This document shows, piece after piece, positions 47,382-59,780 of a stretch of DNA of 64,000 nucleotides. Below the pieces are notes generated by a model, which worked only from the letters and a program-made list of their open reading frames with translations, ran no database searches and had not been told where the DNA came from. The DNA comes from Chenopodium formosanum (lineage: Eukaryota > Streptophyta > Magnoliopsida > Caryophyllales > Amaranthaceae): assembly GCA_024500155.1 (NCBI GenBank), contig CM044873.1, positions 5,027,001-5,091,000 on the forward strand. The letters run 5' to 3'. The stretch's first letter is position 1. Every line of letters begins with the position of its first letter. Made by a program: the position numbers and the translations under genes.

Positions 47382-48543
47382 ACCAGGATTTTTGATCAAT
47401 TTTTTCCCTTCTTATTTTATTTTCTGAAAATACTGTGATATACTTGGATTCATCTTTGGATTTGGTTTAGCTATAGAATCTATACAAACTGCATAAAGCT
47501 CTTCATTATAGTAATTTAGCCTCTTAACCTCCACACTTTTACAGAATACAGAGCAGATGTTTCAGAAATTAAATCAGCTGTCATTTTTTTTTTTTTTTTT
47601 TTTTGGTATAGGATTCAGAATTTCATGGACTAGCATCTTATTTGTTCAACCCAAATACAGTAAATTTAAGGACAAACTTTGCTAGAAGCATTAGTTTAGA
47701 CCAAAATTAGCCTCTAATGAGATTTTCTAACCCGGTCATGTTGAAGGAAAATAGAAACTACACTTAACATGTTGCACTGTCAAAGATTGACAGCTACCTA
47801 TGCAAATTAGTTGTTGAAATTAGTTGTTGATCGAAATCCAAAGATCAAAGGCAATGAATCACCTACCACATAGAAACATTTTTAAGCTGTCTAAATCTTG
47901 AGTACAATATGTGCAAAATTAACCCATTCTACAAAGGTCTATATTCTAGGTAACAGTCATTCTCAGTACAGCAAAATCATAGTAGAAATATGGTAACTAA
48001 TTCAAATTATATCATTTTTATAATGATCCTCCACATTCAGCAATGAATGATGAACATGTTCAACATATACAGTTAGAGAAGATGAGCATACCTTTAAAAA
48101 TCCTATCCGTAAATGAACCTTGTGGTGCCTTCCAATACATAACCATAGCACTGGAGCAAAGTGCACTATTAGTCAATGTGTCACATTGTCACGAAGATGA
48201 GAATCGTGACAATGTGAACCCCCATCCAGTGAACATGTTGTTACATAGTGAACCATGATTTTGCATACCTTAAAAGGAAGTCACTTATGTCAGAGTAGTT
48301 ATTTTGCATAATTTGTAGGACTAAATTATGATCTTAAAATCTGATAACAAGCACTCATATAAGAACTTTGAGCTCATTGATCATAATGTAAATCCATTTC
48401 CATATATGAGTACTCAAATTGGAGTGTACATGGCATGTCTAATCTATATGCATTGGTCAATTGATGATACAATTCATACAAAGTACTACTGTATATAGGA
48501 GTATGCCGAGTACCAACTAGTTCATTTTTCATCATGCGAGAAA
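47382..48543. other. Convergent 3' region between GUX1 type and pectinesterase
   Basis: Holds both 3' UTRs. A run of about 22 T residues near 47585 followed by GGTATAGGATTC may be a minus-strand retroposon tail, but no duplication is visible. No other feature seen. Confidence 0.4.
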
Positions 48544-50986
48544 TCAGAAGCTAGAACTCCATTCATGAGCCTGTATAAAATTTTGAGCAGAATAAGCACT
48601 GAGGTGCACTTCAGGAATCCTGTTACTCCACTTAACGCGATTAGACAAATCAGCCCCTGGTCCCTTATTCCCAAACTCCCCATAGTAAAGAGTAGACAAT
48701 GCAAAGTCTTCCCTGAACGGCATCCATCCCTCAGGCGATATAAGACCATCCATTGTACACTGTATGAACATTGTCCTAGAGTACATCTTCCAAGGCCTTC
48801 CAAGGTAGTTCTTGTGGACCTTGGGATTTTCTCGCCATAACTTCATGTACTCATTGGTTCCGCTAATGTGACATCCTAGGAACACAAACCCTGTAGCCTC
48901 AGCAGGGTCCGTCCTCCCTTGAGCTGTGATGGCATTGTTCTCGCCCTTTGTGGGGTCCACTTGGCGCGGCCTGACTAGGATGGTGCAATCTTGGAAGATG
49001 GCAGCTGCATTGCCAAATATAAAGTCCACATTGCCCTCCATGCTGCATGATCTGTAAACTTGTCTAAGGGAGTGTGCATAAAGGGTGTCTTGGTTCCCTA
49101 AGAACTCACAATCTTCGACGAGGGAAAAATCACTGTCTGATCGGAATGCTACTGCTTGGTGTGCGTTTGGGCCTGCCGTGTTCTGGAATGTTATCCCACT
49201 CGCCATGAACCCATCTCCTTTAACACCTACACAAACATAAGTTCACAAGTTTTTAAAAACATAAGAGCTACCAAAGTTCAATTTACGACTAAAATAAGTT
49301 TAGGAACAATCACTTGCTTTGTTACAAAAATTTTGAAAATTCAAACATAAATAATTGAAAAGGACAGGAAAGTATAATTAACCTTACCTTTTGGCTTTTG
49401 TTACGGATTGATGTCCCATAAGATGCCACCTATTTTATATTTTCAACACTTTTTGACTATGTGATCCTGTTCTAGCTAATTCTTGTCCTTTTGAATTATT
49501 AATGCATTTAAACTACTTTATCTTATAATATTTATAACTTTCAATCCCTGTTCCCTAGTTATGAATAAGCCCATAACCAATTGACCAAAGGAGCAAGCTA
49601 GTAGTAGTATTATTACATACACTATCAAGTATTCAAGTATACATACTGGACTAGTACAATACTTATATAAACTACGTATAGCATGCTAGGAATTGACCAT
49701 CGAGAGTGCATGTGAGGGACAGGTTGATCCATTGATAGCTCAGTTGGTTAGAGTCTCACTCCTAATTCCGACTTTCCAAGAGGTGACATATATATACTAA
49801 CATGTAACGTATCATGCATTACTGCATTAGACTATCCAAATTTACATCTTATCGTCAATCATTGTTTTCTATCAACAAAATTTTGATTTGAATATACAAT
49901 ACTTGCATAACTTCCATCCGTATGAGATACGTAACAACTAACAAAACTAAATAAGTAAAAATCAATTTTAATTAGCAAAAAAACAATTAACAACATCTAA
50001 GTAACAAATTCGACTTTAATGCATTAAAGAAAACGAATGGACTTACCAACAGTAGCTGTGTTATACGTACTGATCCCCATAATCCCTGTATTTACTGACC
50101 CTGTAATGACCGTTTTACCCTTCCCATCACCTAAAAACACCAAATTCCTCTTCTCTAAGGGCACCATCACATTCTCCTTATACACCCCTTCCTTTATGTA
50201 AATTACAAATCTATCCTTCCCCTTCGCCTTCAACGACGCTGGTGCCTCGTTCACCGCCTCTTGCACTCGCGCGTAACATCCACGCGCCTTCCCTTCTTTA
50301 CAAACCGTCACATTTACCCTTCCCCTCAACTCCACTCTCCCTAACCCAAACCCCAAACCCGACCCGGGCCCACTACCTCTCTCCCAAAACCCGTTACGCT
50401 CCGTCAAAGGAGCACGCCACGACGTCGTATCCTCCCCATAGTTAATCAGCGCGTGAAGCAAACTAAGCGCGTTACTAGTCGTCTGCATGAGAGTATTGTT
50501 CAAAAACGACATCGTTTTGTCAACCACGCGCGTCCCATTGACGTAAGAAAGCTCGGACCAGCAGTCATACTGGTAAGTTAACGCGGCGCTAGCCCATGCA
50601 CGTGCGTCATGAAGAGTATCACGTGAGGTGAGGGCATTGGAAGAGATCCTTGTACGGTAGGAGGAGAGAGTGAGGTAATCAAGGCACGTACGCGAGGCTA
50701 GTGTACGGTTATGGTGGTTAGGGAATGTACGGAGTATGTCATGGACCAATGATTGAGCGGTTTGGATGTGGTGGGATGAAAGTGAGAGTGTGGTTTGGAT
50801 TAAATGGGTGGGGTTTGGGTTACGGGTCGTGTTCGGGTTGGAGTCGAGGAGGGTGGATTGGCACGTGAGAGGGTATTGAGTGGCTTTGCAAATGTTGAGG
50901 AAGGGAGGTGAGGAGGAGAGAGAGTGGTGGAGTAAGGTGGAGAGAGAAAGTAGTAGGAAGAGAAGAAGGTGGTGCGGTGAGGGCAT
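48544..50986 (-). CDS. Pectinesterase with PMEI pro-region, 540 aa
   Basis: Two exons on the minus strand, 50047-50986 and 48544-49226, give 541 codons including the stop. A cleavable signal peptide (LLLFLLLSLSTLLHHSLSS) precedes a pectin-methylesterase-inhibitor domain with the CKATQYPLTC, RTCLDYL and YDCWSEL cysteines. The catalytic PME domain begins near residue 240. Active-site residues are all present: Q337 (HQAVAF), Q359 and D360 (QDTLYAH), D381 (NVDFIFG), and R457 and W459 (LGRPW). The enzyme removes methyl esters from homogalacturonan in the cell wall. The linker between the domains is Gly-rich (GSGPGSGLGFGLG) and shows no clear RRLL/RKLL processing motif. The subgroup resembles Arabidopsis PME51 (NGFWE and GIMGISTYNTATVG), so I give no symbol. 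The intron is 820 bp, at the position common in this subgroup. Confidence 0.93.
49727..49790 (+). mobile_element. Possible SINE head in the pectinesterase intron
   Basis: TAGCTCAGTTGGTTAGAG is a tRNA-like box A region, but no box B follows at the right distance, so it is not a tRNA gene. It may be the 5' part of a truncated tRNA-derived SINE. Confidence 0.3.
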
Positions 50987-51441
50987 TATGGTAATTTCAG
51001 TGAGTGGAGTGGAGTGGACAGTGGAGTGATAAAAATGGAAATGAAGTAGGGAAGGTGTAAATAAATAGGGAGATTAATAATGAGGTAAGATTTGATGAGT
51101 GTGGGATTTTTATTGGTGAAAGTGGACCATGGTGTTTCCACGGGTTGTTTAGCTTATCCTTCAATGATTCTATAGTACAATGTTGGATTTTGTTTGGGAA
51201 ACTCACGAATGTTTTATATGATCCAAAAATGTTTTTGTAATTTGGCAAAAACTAATGAGTCTTACACATGATGTTGAATAATATACTAAATATGATATTA
51301 AATTAATATAAGTTGAAACTGATCTAAGAAGATTTTAAGTAACTATATTTTTGTTCAACAATAAATCATTAAAGCTAGTCAAAGTGAAACATATGAATAG
51401 TGTAAAAGTCAAATATTTGCAAGTACAAAAAAACATAGTAA

Positions 51442-51762
51442 GGCCTTGTTTAATTCATCTTATTTTTACTTATTTAAGAAAAATTAAGTTCACATCATTT
51501 CAGATTAGAAAAAATTAAGTTCATATCAGATCATCGTTTTATGTGCATTTTTTTATCGCTAAATATCTTTAATTTCGTAATGAAAAAATTCAAAAAATCA
51601 CATATTAATAAAATACACATTATTACGGGTCTAACAAGACCCTACTTGATATAATTTTTTCCATTTAGATTATCGTATATTTAAGGTCAAATATGACATT
51701 CTGATCAAATCAGACCAGATTAAAGTTCAGATAAGCAAATATAAGGCGAACTAAACAGGGTC
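51442..51762. mobile_element. MITE with GGCCTTGTTTAATTC ends
   Basis: The left end GGCCTTGTTTAATTC and the right end GAACTAAACAGGGTC are inverted copies with three mismatches. TAA precedes the left end. The element is about 321 bp without coding potential and probably belongs to the Harbinger/Tourist group; the right duplication is not clear. Confidence 0.6.
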
Positions 51763-51952
51763 ACCTAAGTATTAATTAGTTATTTTAGTATGGGGACACT
51801 CGTTAGCAAGATCTCACGTTGATTAGTTATAGCAATTACAAAGTGCCAATATATGAAGTACATGTATTTATTACATATAAACCAATTGATATGCCAAATG
51901 AAGCTTTTATTATATCAAGTTCAACTTATTTTTAAATATTTTTTCTTTATAG

Positions 51953-52037
51953 ATTATCGCACCTGTAAGGTTAAAGTTTGGTTAAATCAGATAACTAGAT
52001 CGGATCACGTAAGCAACAATAAGGTGAATTAAACAAT
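51953..52037. mobile_element. Half copy of the neighbouring MITE
   Basis: AGATTATCG, then AAATCAGA, then AATAAGGTGAATTAAACAATCCC follow the same order as the right half of the element at 51442-51762 (AGATTATCG, AAATCAGA, ATATAAGGCGAACTAAACAGGG), only 190 bases downstream. Confidence 0.5.
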
Positions 52038-52655
52038 CCCAAAATTTAAAAGTAAATCAATTTTAAAAGATAAGTATTAAATGGGTAAATTCAAGTTGAT
52101 CTCTGAGATAAATGATGTGAATAAATCTCCTCTCACAATTTATTCATTTTCTTTTATTTTTTAAATGATAAAAGTAAAATAATAAAGTGGCACAGATTTC
52201 AACACATAAAGTTGCGAGAGGAGATAAATTAGATTGTTAATCTCTGATATCAAATGGGGCTCCCTCGTATTAAATTTAAATAAGTTCAATTTGTTAATTA
52301 ATTATTTAATTGCAAGTAGTTTCACTTCATCAAAAATCATCTATAACTTTATACTGAAGGCGAAATCAGGAATGACACATGTCATATCCTGGTTAAAAAT
52401 TTTCCCTCCAAAAGTTTTTTCTTTTAATTTTTTTTATTTATTTATTTTTTTGGCCAAAGCTTGTTAGAGAAGTTTTTAATACAAACTATTCAATAATATT
52501 TAACTTCCTATTTAATAAGTATATTCCATTTGTACACAATCAAACAAAGATATTATGTTTTTTTATACAATATTATGCAATAATTGTTTTCTATCTATAA
52601 CTTTATGATGTAATTCATAGTTATTTTTATTAGTTATGTATATATTATTCTTTCT

Positions 52656-52664
52656 CTTTTTTTT

Positions 52665-52695
<31 letters not shown>

Positions 52696-52790
52696 TAAGA
52701 GAGCCACAAGGGCGGGGGTAAGAATCGATCCCAAGATCTCCTGGAACCGGGAGGAAGCTCTAACCACTTGAGCTATTCCTCACTCGCAAT
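52656..52790 (-). mobile_element. tRNA-derived SINE with A tail
   Basis: On the minus strand, box A TAGCTCAAGTGG (plus 52764-52775) and box B GGGATCGATTCTTA (plus 52719-52732) are about 32 bases apart, as in tRNA-derived promoters. They are followed by a CA dinucleotide array and an A tail (the T run at 52657-52677). It lacks an acceptor-stem pairing, so it is a SINE and not a tRNA. No clean duplication was identified. Confidence 0.6.
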
Positions 52791-53032
52791 CTCTCTGTTT
52801 TCTTTAGTGTGATAAATTTTTAATTTTTTTTTTGTAATTACAGTTTCTTTTATCTTATTTTGCAATTAGGTTTAATTTTTTATAATTAAATAATAATGCT
52901 AAACTAATAATAAGTATTAAGTTTTAAAAATTACTAACCTAGTATATGAGTAAGAGTAAATAAAACATGTGTATTAGGCATAGGAGAATGGGGGAAGTGC
53001 AAGTGTCTGTTCATACGCCAAACAAAAAAATT

Positions 53033-53040
53033 GCGCCAAA
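53033..53040 (-). promoter_or_regulatory. E2F-type site upstream of RAD4
   Basis: GCGCCAAA (minus strand TTTGGCGC) matches the E2F consensus TTTSSCGC exactly and lies 97 bases before the RAD4 start codon. An exact eight-base match in this AT-rich DNA is uncommon, but binding is only inferred. Confidence 0.45.
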
Positions 53041-53136
53041 CCCTGAAACACACAAACCGACATAAACTAACTGGAATTCTGGAAACAAAAATTAGGGTTA
53101 ATTCAAATTTGGGGATTTCACTTAATTGTGGCGGGA

Positions 53137-56100
53137 ATGGATAAATCCACCACTAAACGGAAGAAAAACACTGGAAAATCCAAATTCCAGAGTGTAGATA
53201 TCATTCGGGATAATCAACCTCTCAAATTCCGTCAAAATTCCGACAAAATTGATGAAAAATCAAACCCTCAAATTCAAGACGATGAAGCCGATTGGGAAGA
53301 AGGTTGCATTCCATCTTCTTCATGTTCTAACAACAATAATGTTAATAATGTTAATCAAAATAATGGGGTTACCATTGAATTTGACGCTTTGCCTGAATCG
53401 CCGAAAAAGAAGCGTATTCGAAGAGCTACTGCTGAAGACAAGGTGAATTCTTGTTTAATAAAGTCTCATTGCCCTTGAATTTTATGCAATTTTTGTATTT
53501 TTTAAAATTAATTTTGTTGATGATGTTTGAATTTTCAGGAATTTGCAGAGCTTGTGCATAAGGCTCATTTGCTTTGTTTGATTGCAAGAGGGCGATTAAT
53601 TGATGCTGCCTGTGATGATCCTCTTATTCAGGTGATAATACTGGTTTATTGCTATATTCAAGTTATGAGTGGGTTGTTAACTGCCCCTTTAGATGATAAA
53701 GAGGTTAACTATGTTACTCGGATTCGGGTACTCATGTTCTACACGGGCATGTGTACGGCTATTTTATTTTGTAAAAAATATTGATTATGGCCCAAAATGA
53801 ATCATTACATGGGTACTTGAGGTGAAATGAAGAGTTAGGATAGTTTAGGAAGCTTATAGTAGGAATATAAAGCATTATACAATCATAAGTAAAAGGTATA
53901 TTACTCATAAAATGCTTAAAGGTAGCAGTGTAGGCTACATATATTATGGATGATTTATGATTAGGTAGGGATGTCATATTTGTAGAGCATAATGTGAGAA
54001 ATTTAAAGATTTAATCTTCAAGAGAATGTAAGAATCGGATGGATATGGTCATATGGAGACTGCTTATGATCAGGGAAAGATTTTCTTGCCCGTCTCTATC
54101 TGCTGCAAACAACAAAATCTTTGCAGCTGAGTTTTGTCTCTCACGGTGTCATACTGTCATGTGCATTATTCAGACCTCTTCCTATCTTGTTGATATATTG
54201 TGCCTACTTTCTTAGATGAATTTTACACTCAGATTGATAATGAAAAGGCCTTCTCTATTGTCAAAATCTCCTGAGGATTGGAAACCCTTTAGGACAAAAA
54301 TTTATATTGGCTTACTAGCTAAGTTGAATCATAGTCTTCTACCTTAATGGATTGCTTGCTTCTTGTCTGAAGGAGGTAATCAATCAAGAGAGGAAGGCTG
54401 AATTTGCTAGGACAGTTTGTTCAATCTAATCTGGACTTACAGGGTCTAGGGAAGCTCCCATTTATGCAGTCTTATCCTAGTAATTTTACAACTGTAACAC
54501 TGAAAAATGAGCGAGGAAATAGTATGTTTCCATTAGACCCATAGTAAAAATTATTTTATGGGGCTTGCCCCTCTCTAAAAAATACTCTGCTTCCTAATTT
54601 TTTTGCTTTGAAGATTGCCATTAGTAGAAGTGTAGAAACTAGAACACAGTCAACCCATCAACAATAGCTTCCAAGGAGCTTATATCTTTTAGAAAAGTCT
54701 TTCTTCGTTTTCACTTCTTTATACCTTGCATAATGCTTGCTATAGCTTTCTGTTACTCTTGGCCCTTGTACCTGATTTTTGAAATTGAATGTTGTGGCAG
54801 GCTTCTTTACTTTCACTTTTACCACCACACTTACTAAAGTTATCTGAAGTTGGCAAAGTTACTGCTAATGCTTTGACTCCTCTTGTCTCTTGGGTAAATG
54901 GCATGTTTAGCTTTCAAGTTCCAATTGTTTGCTATTCATCCTATGCTGAAGACTTTCATTGATTCTCCTGATATAATTTTGCAGTTTCATCAGAATTTCA
55001 AAGTCAAAAGCCCTAGCAGTGCAGAAAAACCATTTCAATCAGCTTTAGCATACGCTCTTGAAACGCAAGGAGGGAGTCCTGAAGAGGTTCTTAAAAACTT
55101 AGTTGGCTCATTTTAGTTATAATAATATCTCTGCTTTTGTTTGTGACATGATAGGTGCTGTAAGCATGAGATTGGAATGGATGGGCTGATATACTTGCCA
55201 ATGAAACATCAATTCCATTTCTTGTTAATTTAGAATTTTAGATCTTAACATTATTGTGACAAAATATCGCATGTGTTATACTTGTTACTGAATGTGCAAC
55301 TAACAAGTATAAATTGGATTGTACTGGTCAGAGAGTATATCATCGTGCTTGCTGTTTTGGTTTTAGTCTTGACTCTTGACTTTGGTTGAAACTTGAAAGT
55401 ATAACAATGCGTATCTTATTAATCTTTTCTTCATGAACTTCTATGCATTCCCTTTAACTGGAGTTTTGTCACAGGTTGCAGCGCTGTCTGTTTCATTATT
55501 TAGAGCTCTAAATCTTACAACAAGGTGATTTCAATGAGCTCTGTGTATTATTATTTTTTTCCCCTTATATTTGCATTTTTTTTTTTAATTGTGCCATACT
55601 GTGCATATCCTCATATGAAGTACTTTTTATCTTTTATCCAGTCAAATAATCCAACCAAAACAATGAAAGAAGCTAAAAAAAAGCTTTGCTTGTGCAACCT
55701 ATGCTTGAGTTTTAGGAATAATGTACCTCAGGGGATATGATTTCAATAAGTTCTGATTTTCCAGGTTTGTGTCAGTGTTGGATGTATCTTCTTTGAAACC
55801 AGAAGTTGATGAAAATGAGCAATCATATAATGCAAGCAGCAGGGAGAGAAAAGATATCTTTAACTCTTCAACACTTATGGTTAGTAAAATGAGCACAGGT
55901 CAGACAAATTCTACAAAATCATCTGCTTCCCATGGAAATATCCACGGTACTTCTGTTACCTCAATTTCTGAAGCTAAGCATGGATGCTTGCCAACAAATA
56001 TTGAAGTTAAAGATTCACTTGCTTCTAATCAGTTGATAAAGTCAGATCTACCCGTTATTGAGACACAAAATGCTTCTGAGGAGGACAAGTGCCCAAGGAA

Positions 56101-56938
56101 GAAAGGAGACTTGGAATTTGAGATGCAGTTGCAGATGGCTATGTCCGCCACAGCACTGGTAGCTCCCGAAACGAAACCTGAAGCATCTACTAGTGGTTCA
56201 CCCACTAGTCCATTAGCTTCCCTTTCTCCCTTTAAAAGAATAAAGAGAATCGCTGAAGAATCTCCCTCATCCTCCCATGCTATATCTACTGCAATTGGTT
56301 CAAGAAAAGTAGGAGCTCCATTACATTGGGCAGAGGTCTATTGCTCTGGTGAAAATATGACTGGAAAATGGGTCCATATTGATGCTGTTAATTCTATAGT
56401 TGATGGAGAGCTGAAGGTTGAGGCTGCAGTTACTGCATGCAAGAAGTCTTTGAGTTATGTTGTTGCCTTTGCTGGTCATGGGGCTAAAGATGTCACACGC
56501 AGGTTGTCTATCTCTATGAAGATAATTTTCAATTTTGTTATGACTGATTTCTGATTCTGACATATGCAGCTGGGTTTATTTGTCTTTGATTCTTCAATTT
56601 ATACCTTTTATGTGCAACCTTTTCTGGATAAAGGTTATATTAATGTTGAATATTTAGTTTAAAAATGGAAAACCTATGGATACTGTTGGAATTTTTACGA
56701 CTAAATCTATGTTTTCTGGGTTTGGACCCATCAATTAAGTGCTTGTTTCATTAAAGCTTGTGACTACATTTTGTAAACATAAGGTTTTTATTTATTTATT
56801 TTTTTTTATGTGGGAGTGAGTCAGTTAGGCTTTGTGACTGATTGAGCCATAAAAGAGGGTGATATTTAACCTTGGAAATCATTCCATTCTTGGTTTTCAT
56901 TATTGTTTGATCTCATATTTATAAAGTGTATGTAACAG

Positions 56939-57011
<73 letters not shown>

Positions 57012-58753
57012 AGTATGGAGTATTAAGACTACTAACTTAATAACTATTGAGATTGTGGAATAGTAAGTGAAATCTTCAATTACAGTTTGAATATTCTCTA
57101 GGCAGTTATGAATTTTAAACGCGTATGTTTCTAGTGCAGGTACTGTGAAAAGTGGTACAAAATATCCCAAAAAAGAATTTACTTAGAATGGTGGGATGCT
57201 GTGTTAGCGCCATTGAAGCCGTTGGAGTCTCGTGCAACTGGTGGATTGGTCCCTGTGCATCACAAAGATATGAAGTCAACAGATTTGGTTGACAGTAGGA
57301 GCATTGTTGAGGACATGGAGTTGGCAACGAGGGCATTAACTGAACCTCTTCCCACCAGTCAACAGGTATCATGACTGTGATTGATGTTATTGGCCATTTA
57401 CATTTGCTAAATGTATGCTCGCGTTGTTTTGTCCCTTTTGGATAATGTGGTTTGCTAATGCAGGCTTATAGAACTCATCCACTGTATGCTATTGAAAAAT
57501 GGCTTACAAAGTATCAGACTCTGCATCCTAAAGGTCCGGTACTTGGTTTCTGTTCTGGTCTCGCTGTTTATCCTCGAACTTGCGTGCAAATACTCCACAC
57601 AAAAGAAAGATGGGTCCGTGAGGGGCTGCAAGTTAAGGAGAGTGAGCTTCCTGCAAAGGTATTATTTATAATTTCATGGTAAGTTTGCAATATCATAATT
57701 TTTGGACTTTGTGGTATTTTCTGACAAGTTCTTTCTTTTTTCTGAAAGGTGGTGAAGAGTAGCTCTAAGAATCGTAGAGGACAAACTATTGAAGTAGAAG
57801 ATCTCTGTGAGGGTGGGTCAGATGAAGTTTCTCTGTTTGGAAAGTGGCAAACTGAACCGTTGTGTTTGCCTCCTGCTGTAAATGGAATTGTGCCTAAGGT
57901 AGGAATGTGTGTATTTTTACAGATTTTTTGGTGTATGATTTTTAATGGTTTGACTTTGTGTTTTTCCATCCTTTTTTGTTTTCGATGTTTGCAAAAATGC
58001 TTGATTTAATGAGTTGGCTGGACGAGTCACCTGATTTTCATGGATTTATGTTTTGTACTTGGTCTCTATTCCTCTACTTGTAGAATGAGCGTGGTCAAGT
58101 GGACGTTTGGTCTGAGAAGTGCCTCCCTCCAGGCACTGTGCATCTGCGGTTTCCAAGGTTGGTTCCTGTTGTGAAGAGACTCGGGATCAATTTTGCTCCT
58201 GCTATGGTTGGATTTGAATTTCGAAATGGACGGTCAATACCTGTATATGAAGGCATTGTGGTCTGCACTGAATTCAAAGAAACAGTTTTAGAGGTAACAG
58301 TTACACTTGCATCATATTTAATTCATTTGCTGTATTGGTCACTAAATATATATAGGTTGACAGGCATATGCAGAAGAGGAGCAGAGAAGAGAGGAGGAAG
58401 ACAGGAAGAGGGAGGAGAGGCAGGCACTTTTGCGGTGGTACCAACTTCTATCATCTATGGTTGTTCGACAAAGATTGAACAATACTTACTTGAACAATGT
58501 GGAATCAAATACTGTTACTGAACCCTTGAAGACTGAGAGTAAATCTTCATGTGCTGCTTCTGCATATGTGAATGAAAGTACTGTGCCTCATCGAGATAAT
58601 GTCCGTGGAGCTAAGATTCATGATTCAGACAAAATGCTCACGCAAAATCACAAACATGTCTTTTTGACAGATGATGAGAGTTTTGATGAGGATAGCATGA
58701 CCCGAACAAAACGGTGTAGTTGTGGAGTATCAGTTCAGGTGGAAGAGCTTTAA
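53137..58753 (+). CDS. RAD4: RAD4/XPC nucleotide-excision-repair protein, 850 aa
   Basis: Exons 53137-53442, 53539-53631, 54801-54893, 54985-55086, 55475-55524, 55765-56502, 57140-57365, 57464-57658, 57749-57898, 58084-58293 and 58364-58753 give 851 codons including the stop. The first ATG in frame is 53137. Features in order: a basic N-terminus; the transglutaminase-like fold (EFAELVHKAHLLCLIARGR, VAALSVSLFRALNLTTRFVS, then LHWAEVYCSGENMTGKWVHI, ending SYVVAFAGHGAKDVTRRYC); BHD1 (TSQQAYRTHPLYAIEKWL, LGFCSGLAVYPRTCVQ); BHD2; BHD3 (NERGQVDVWSEKCLPPGTVH, APAMVGFEF, YEGIVVCTEF). It matches plant RAD4 throughout and is near the usual length. Family knowledge: it recognises helix-distorting DNA damage with centrin 2 and RAD23. 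A long AT dinucleotide array lies in intron 6. A Glu/Arg-rich helix precedes the C-terminus. Confidence 0.93.
56941..57009. repeat. AT dinucleotide microsatellite in RAD4 intron 6
   Basis: About 33 AT repeats without interruption end in ATATTT. The array is in the 637-base intron between exons 6 and 7, so it does not affect coding. It is likely to be length-polymorphic. Confidence 0.9.
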
Positions 58754-59223
58754 CACTAGATTGCACTACAGAACAACTTACTGTTGGCATGAAGGATTTT
58801 TAGTTTTGGGAAATTTAGTGCTGAAACTTTGTCAAGATTTTGGGAAGGTAGAGGAAGGAGATAAGATAGAATGAGTCATGGTTTGGGGTTCTCATAAGCA
58901 CATTGGCACATTCTTAACTGGGGGCCATGTTTAATTAGGTTGAGTTTTTTGTGTATCTTGAGCCATTGTATAAAATCTGATTTTGGTTGTGATCTAGCTT
59001 CAGTGTGTAGCTAGGCAAATCGGAAGCTATGATGGTTTTTAGGTCTAACTTGTATTTTAATGGTATAGGTTTAGTTATATCCAATCCTGGTTTCGAGCTC
59101 AAGGCTAGAGAAGTTAATTTATGTAAATTCAACTTAACTTAATGCTTTTAAACTGTTGCACTTAAACCAGGACGTATTCTGGATTTGGATGTTCTACTGA
59201 GAGAGCTATGAAGCTCGGCATTT
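58754..59223. other. RAD4 3' UTR and flank
   Basis: No gene. Mixed-composition DNA immediately after the RAD4 stop is likely 3' UTR for at least 200-300 bases. Confidence 0.4.
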
Positions 59224-59780
59224 AGGGGTGTCCATTCGGTTTTCGGTTTGGATTTAGCCCAAATCAAATCCGATCCGAAATCAATTTCGGTTATTAATTT
59301 TCAAATCCAATCCAATCCAAATTATTTACCAAATCTAATCTGATCCAATCCGAATTATAATTCGATTATTTGGATCCAATCCGAAAATCTGAATTAAAAT
59401 ACGTTGTTAATTTTTTTGGGTTTAATGCGATTATAAAAATAAAATTGTAATAATAAAATTTCAATTCTTGAAAGTATAGTAGTACATGATTTATTCAAGT
59501 ATTGAAAACATAGGTTTACATGATTAATATTATTATAATCATAAACATAGTTTAACATGATTAATATTAACGATATTTTTTTGTAAAATAACGCTTTCAT
59601 AATACGGTTATTTCGGTTTTTTAGATCCGAACAAGGTCAATCCTATCTGATCCAAAAATCCGAATTTTCAAAAAAAAATTCAATCCGATCTGATCCGATT
59701 TAGAGTGGATCCGGTCCGAATTGATTATTCGATTTAGATTGGATTGGATTTCGGTTTTTATCCGAATAATGGACACCTCT
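59224..59780. mobile_element. TIR element rich in ATCCGA motifs
   Basis: Ends AGGGGTGTCCATTCGG and, inverted, AGAGGTGTCCATTATTCGG. The interior is rich in AATCCGATCC/ATCCAATCC, and the two halves are partly inverted copies. Flanks CTCGGCATTT and ATCGACATTG agree at 7 of 10 positions, possibly a decayed target duplication. About 557 bp with no ORF of note. Confidence 0.6.

Larger units (their letters stand above)
50987..53136. other. Divergent intergenic region, pectinesterase and RAD4
   Basis: The first 250 bases are the pectinesterase leader and promoter. A MITE at 51442-51762 and a half copy at 51953-52037 are listed separately, as is a SINE near 52656-52790. The final 100 bases contain the E2F-like site of RAD4. 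Confidence 0.45.

Noticed and set aside
49733..49790. tRNA gene
   Set aside because: Only a box A-like half is present; no box B, no acceptor stem.
52700..52790. Functional tRNA gene
   Set aside because: Both promoter boxes exist, but arms do not pair as a cloverleaf and an A tail follows, so SINE is the better call.
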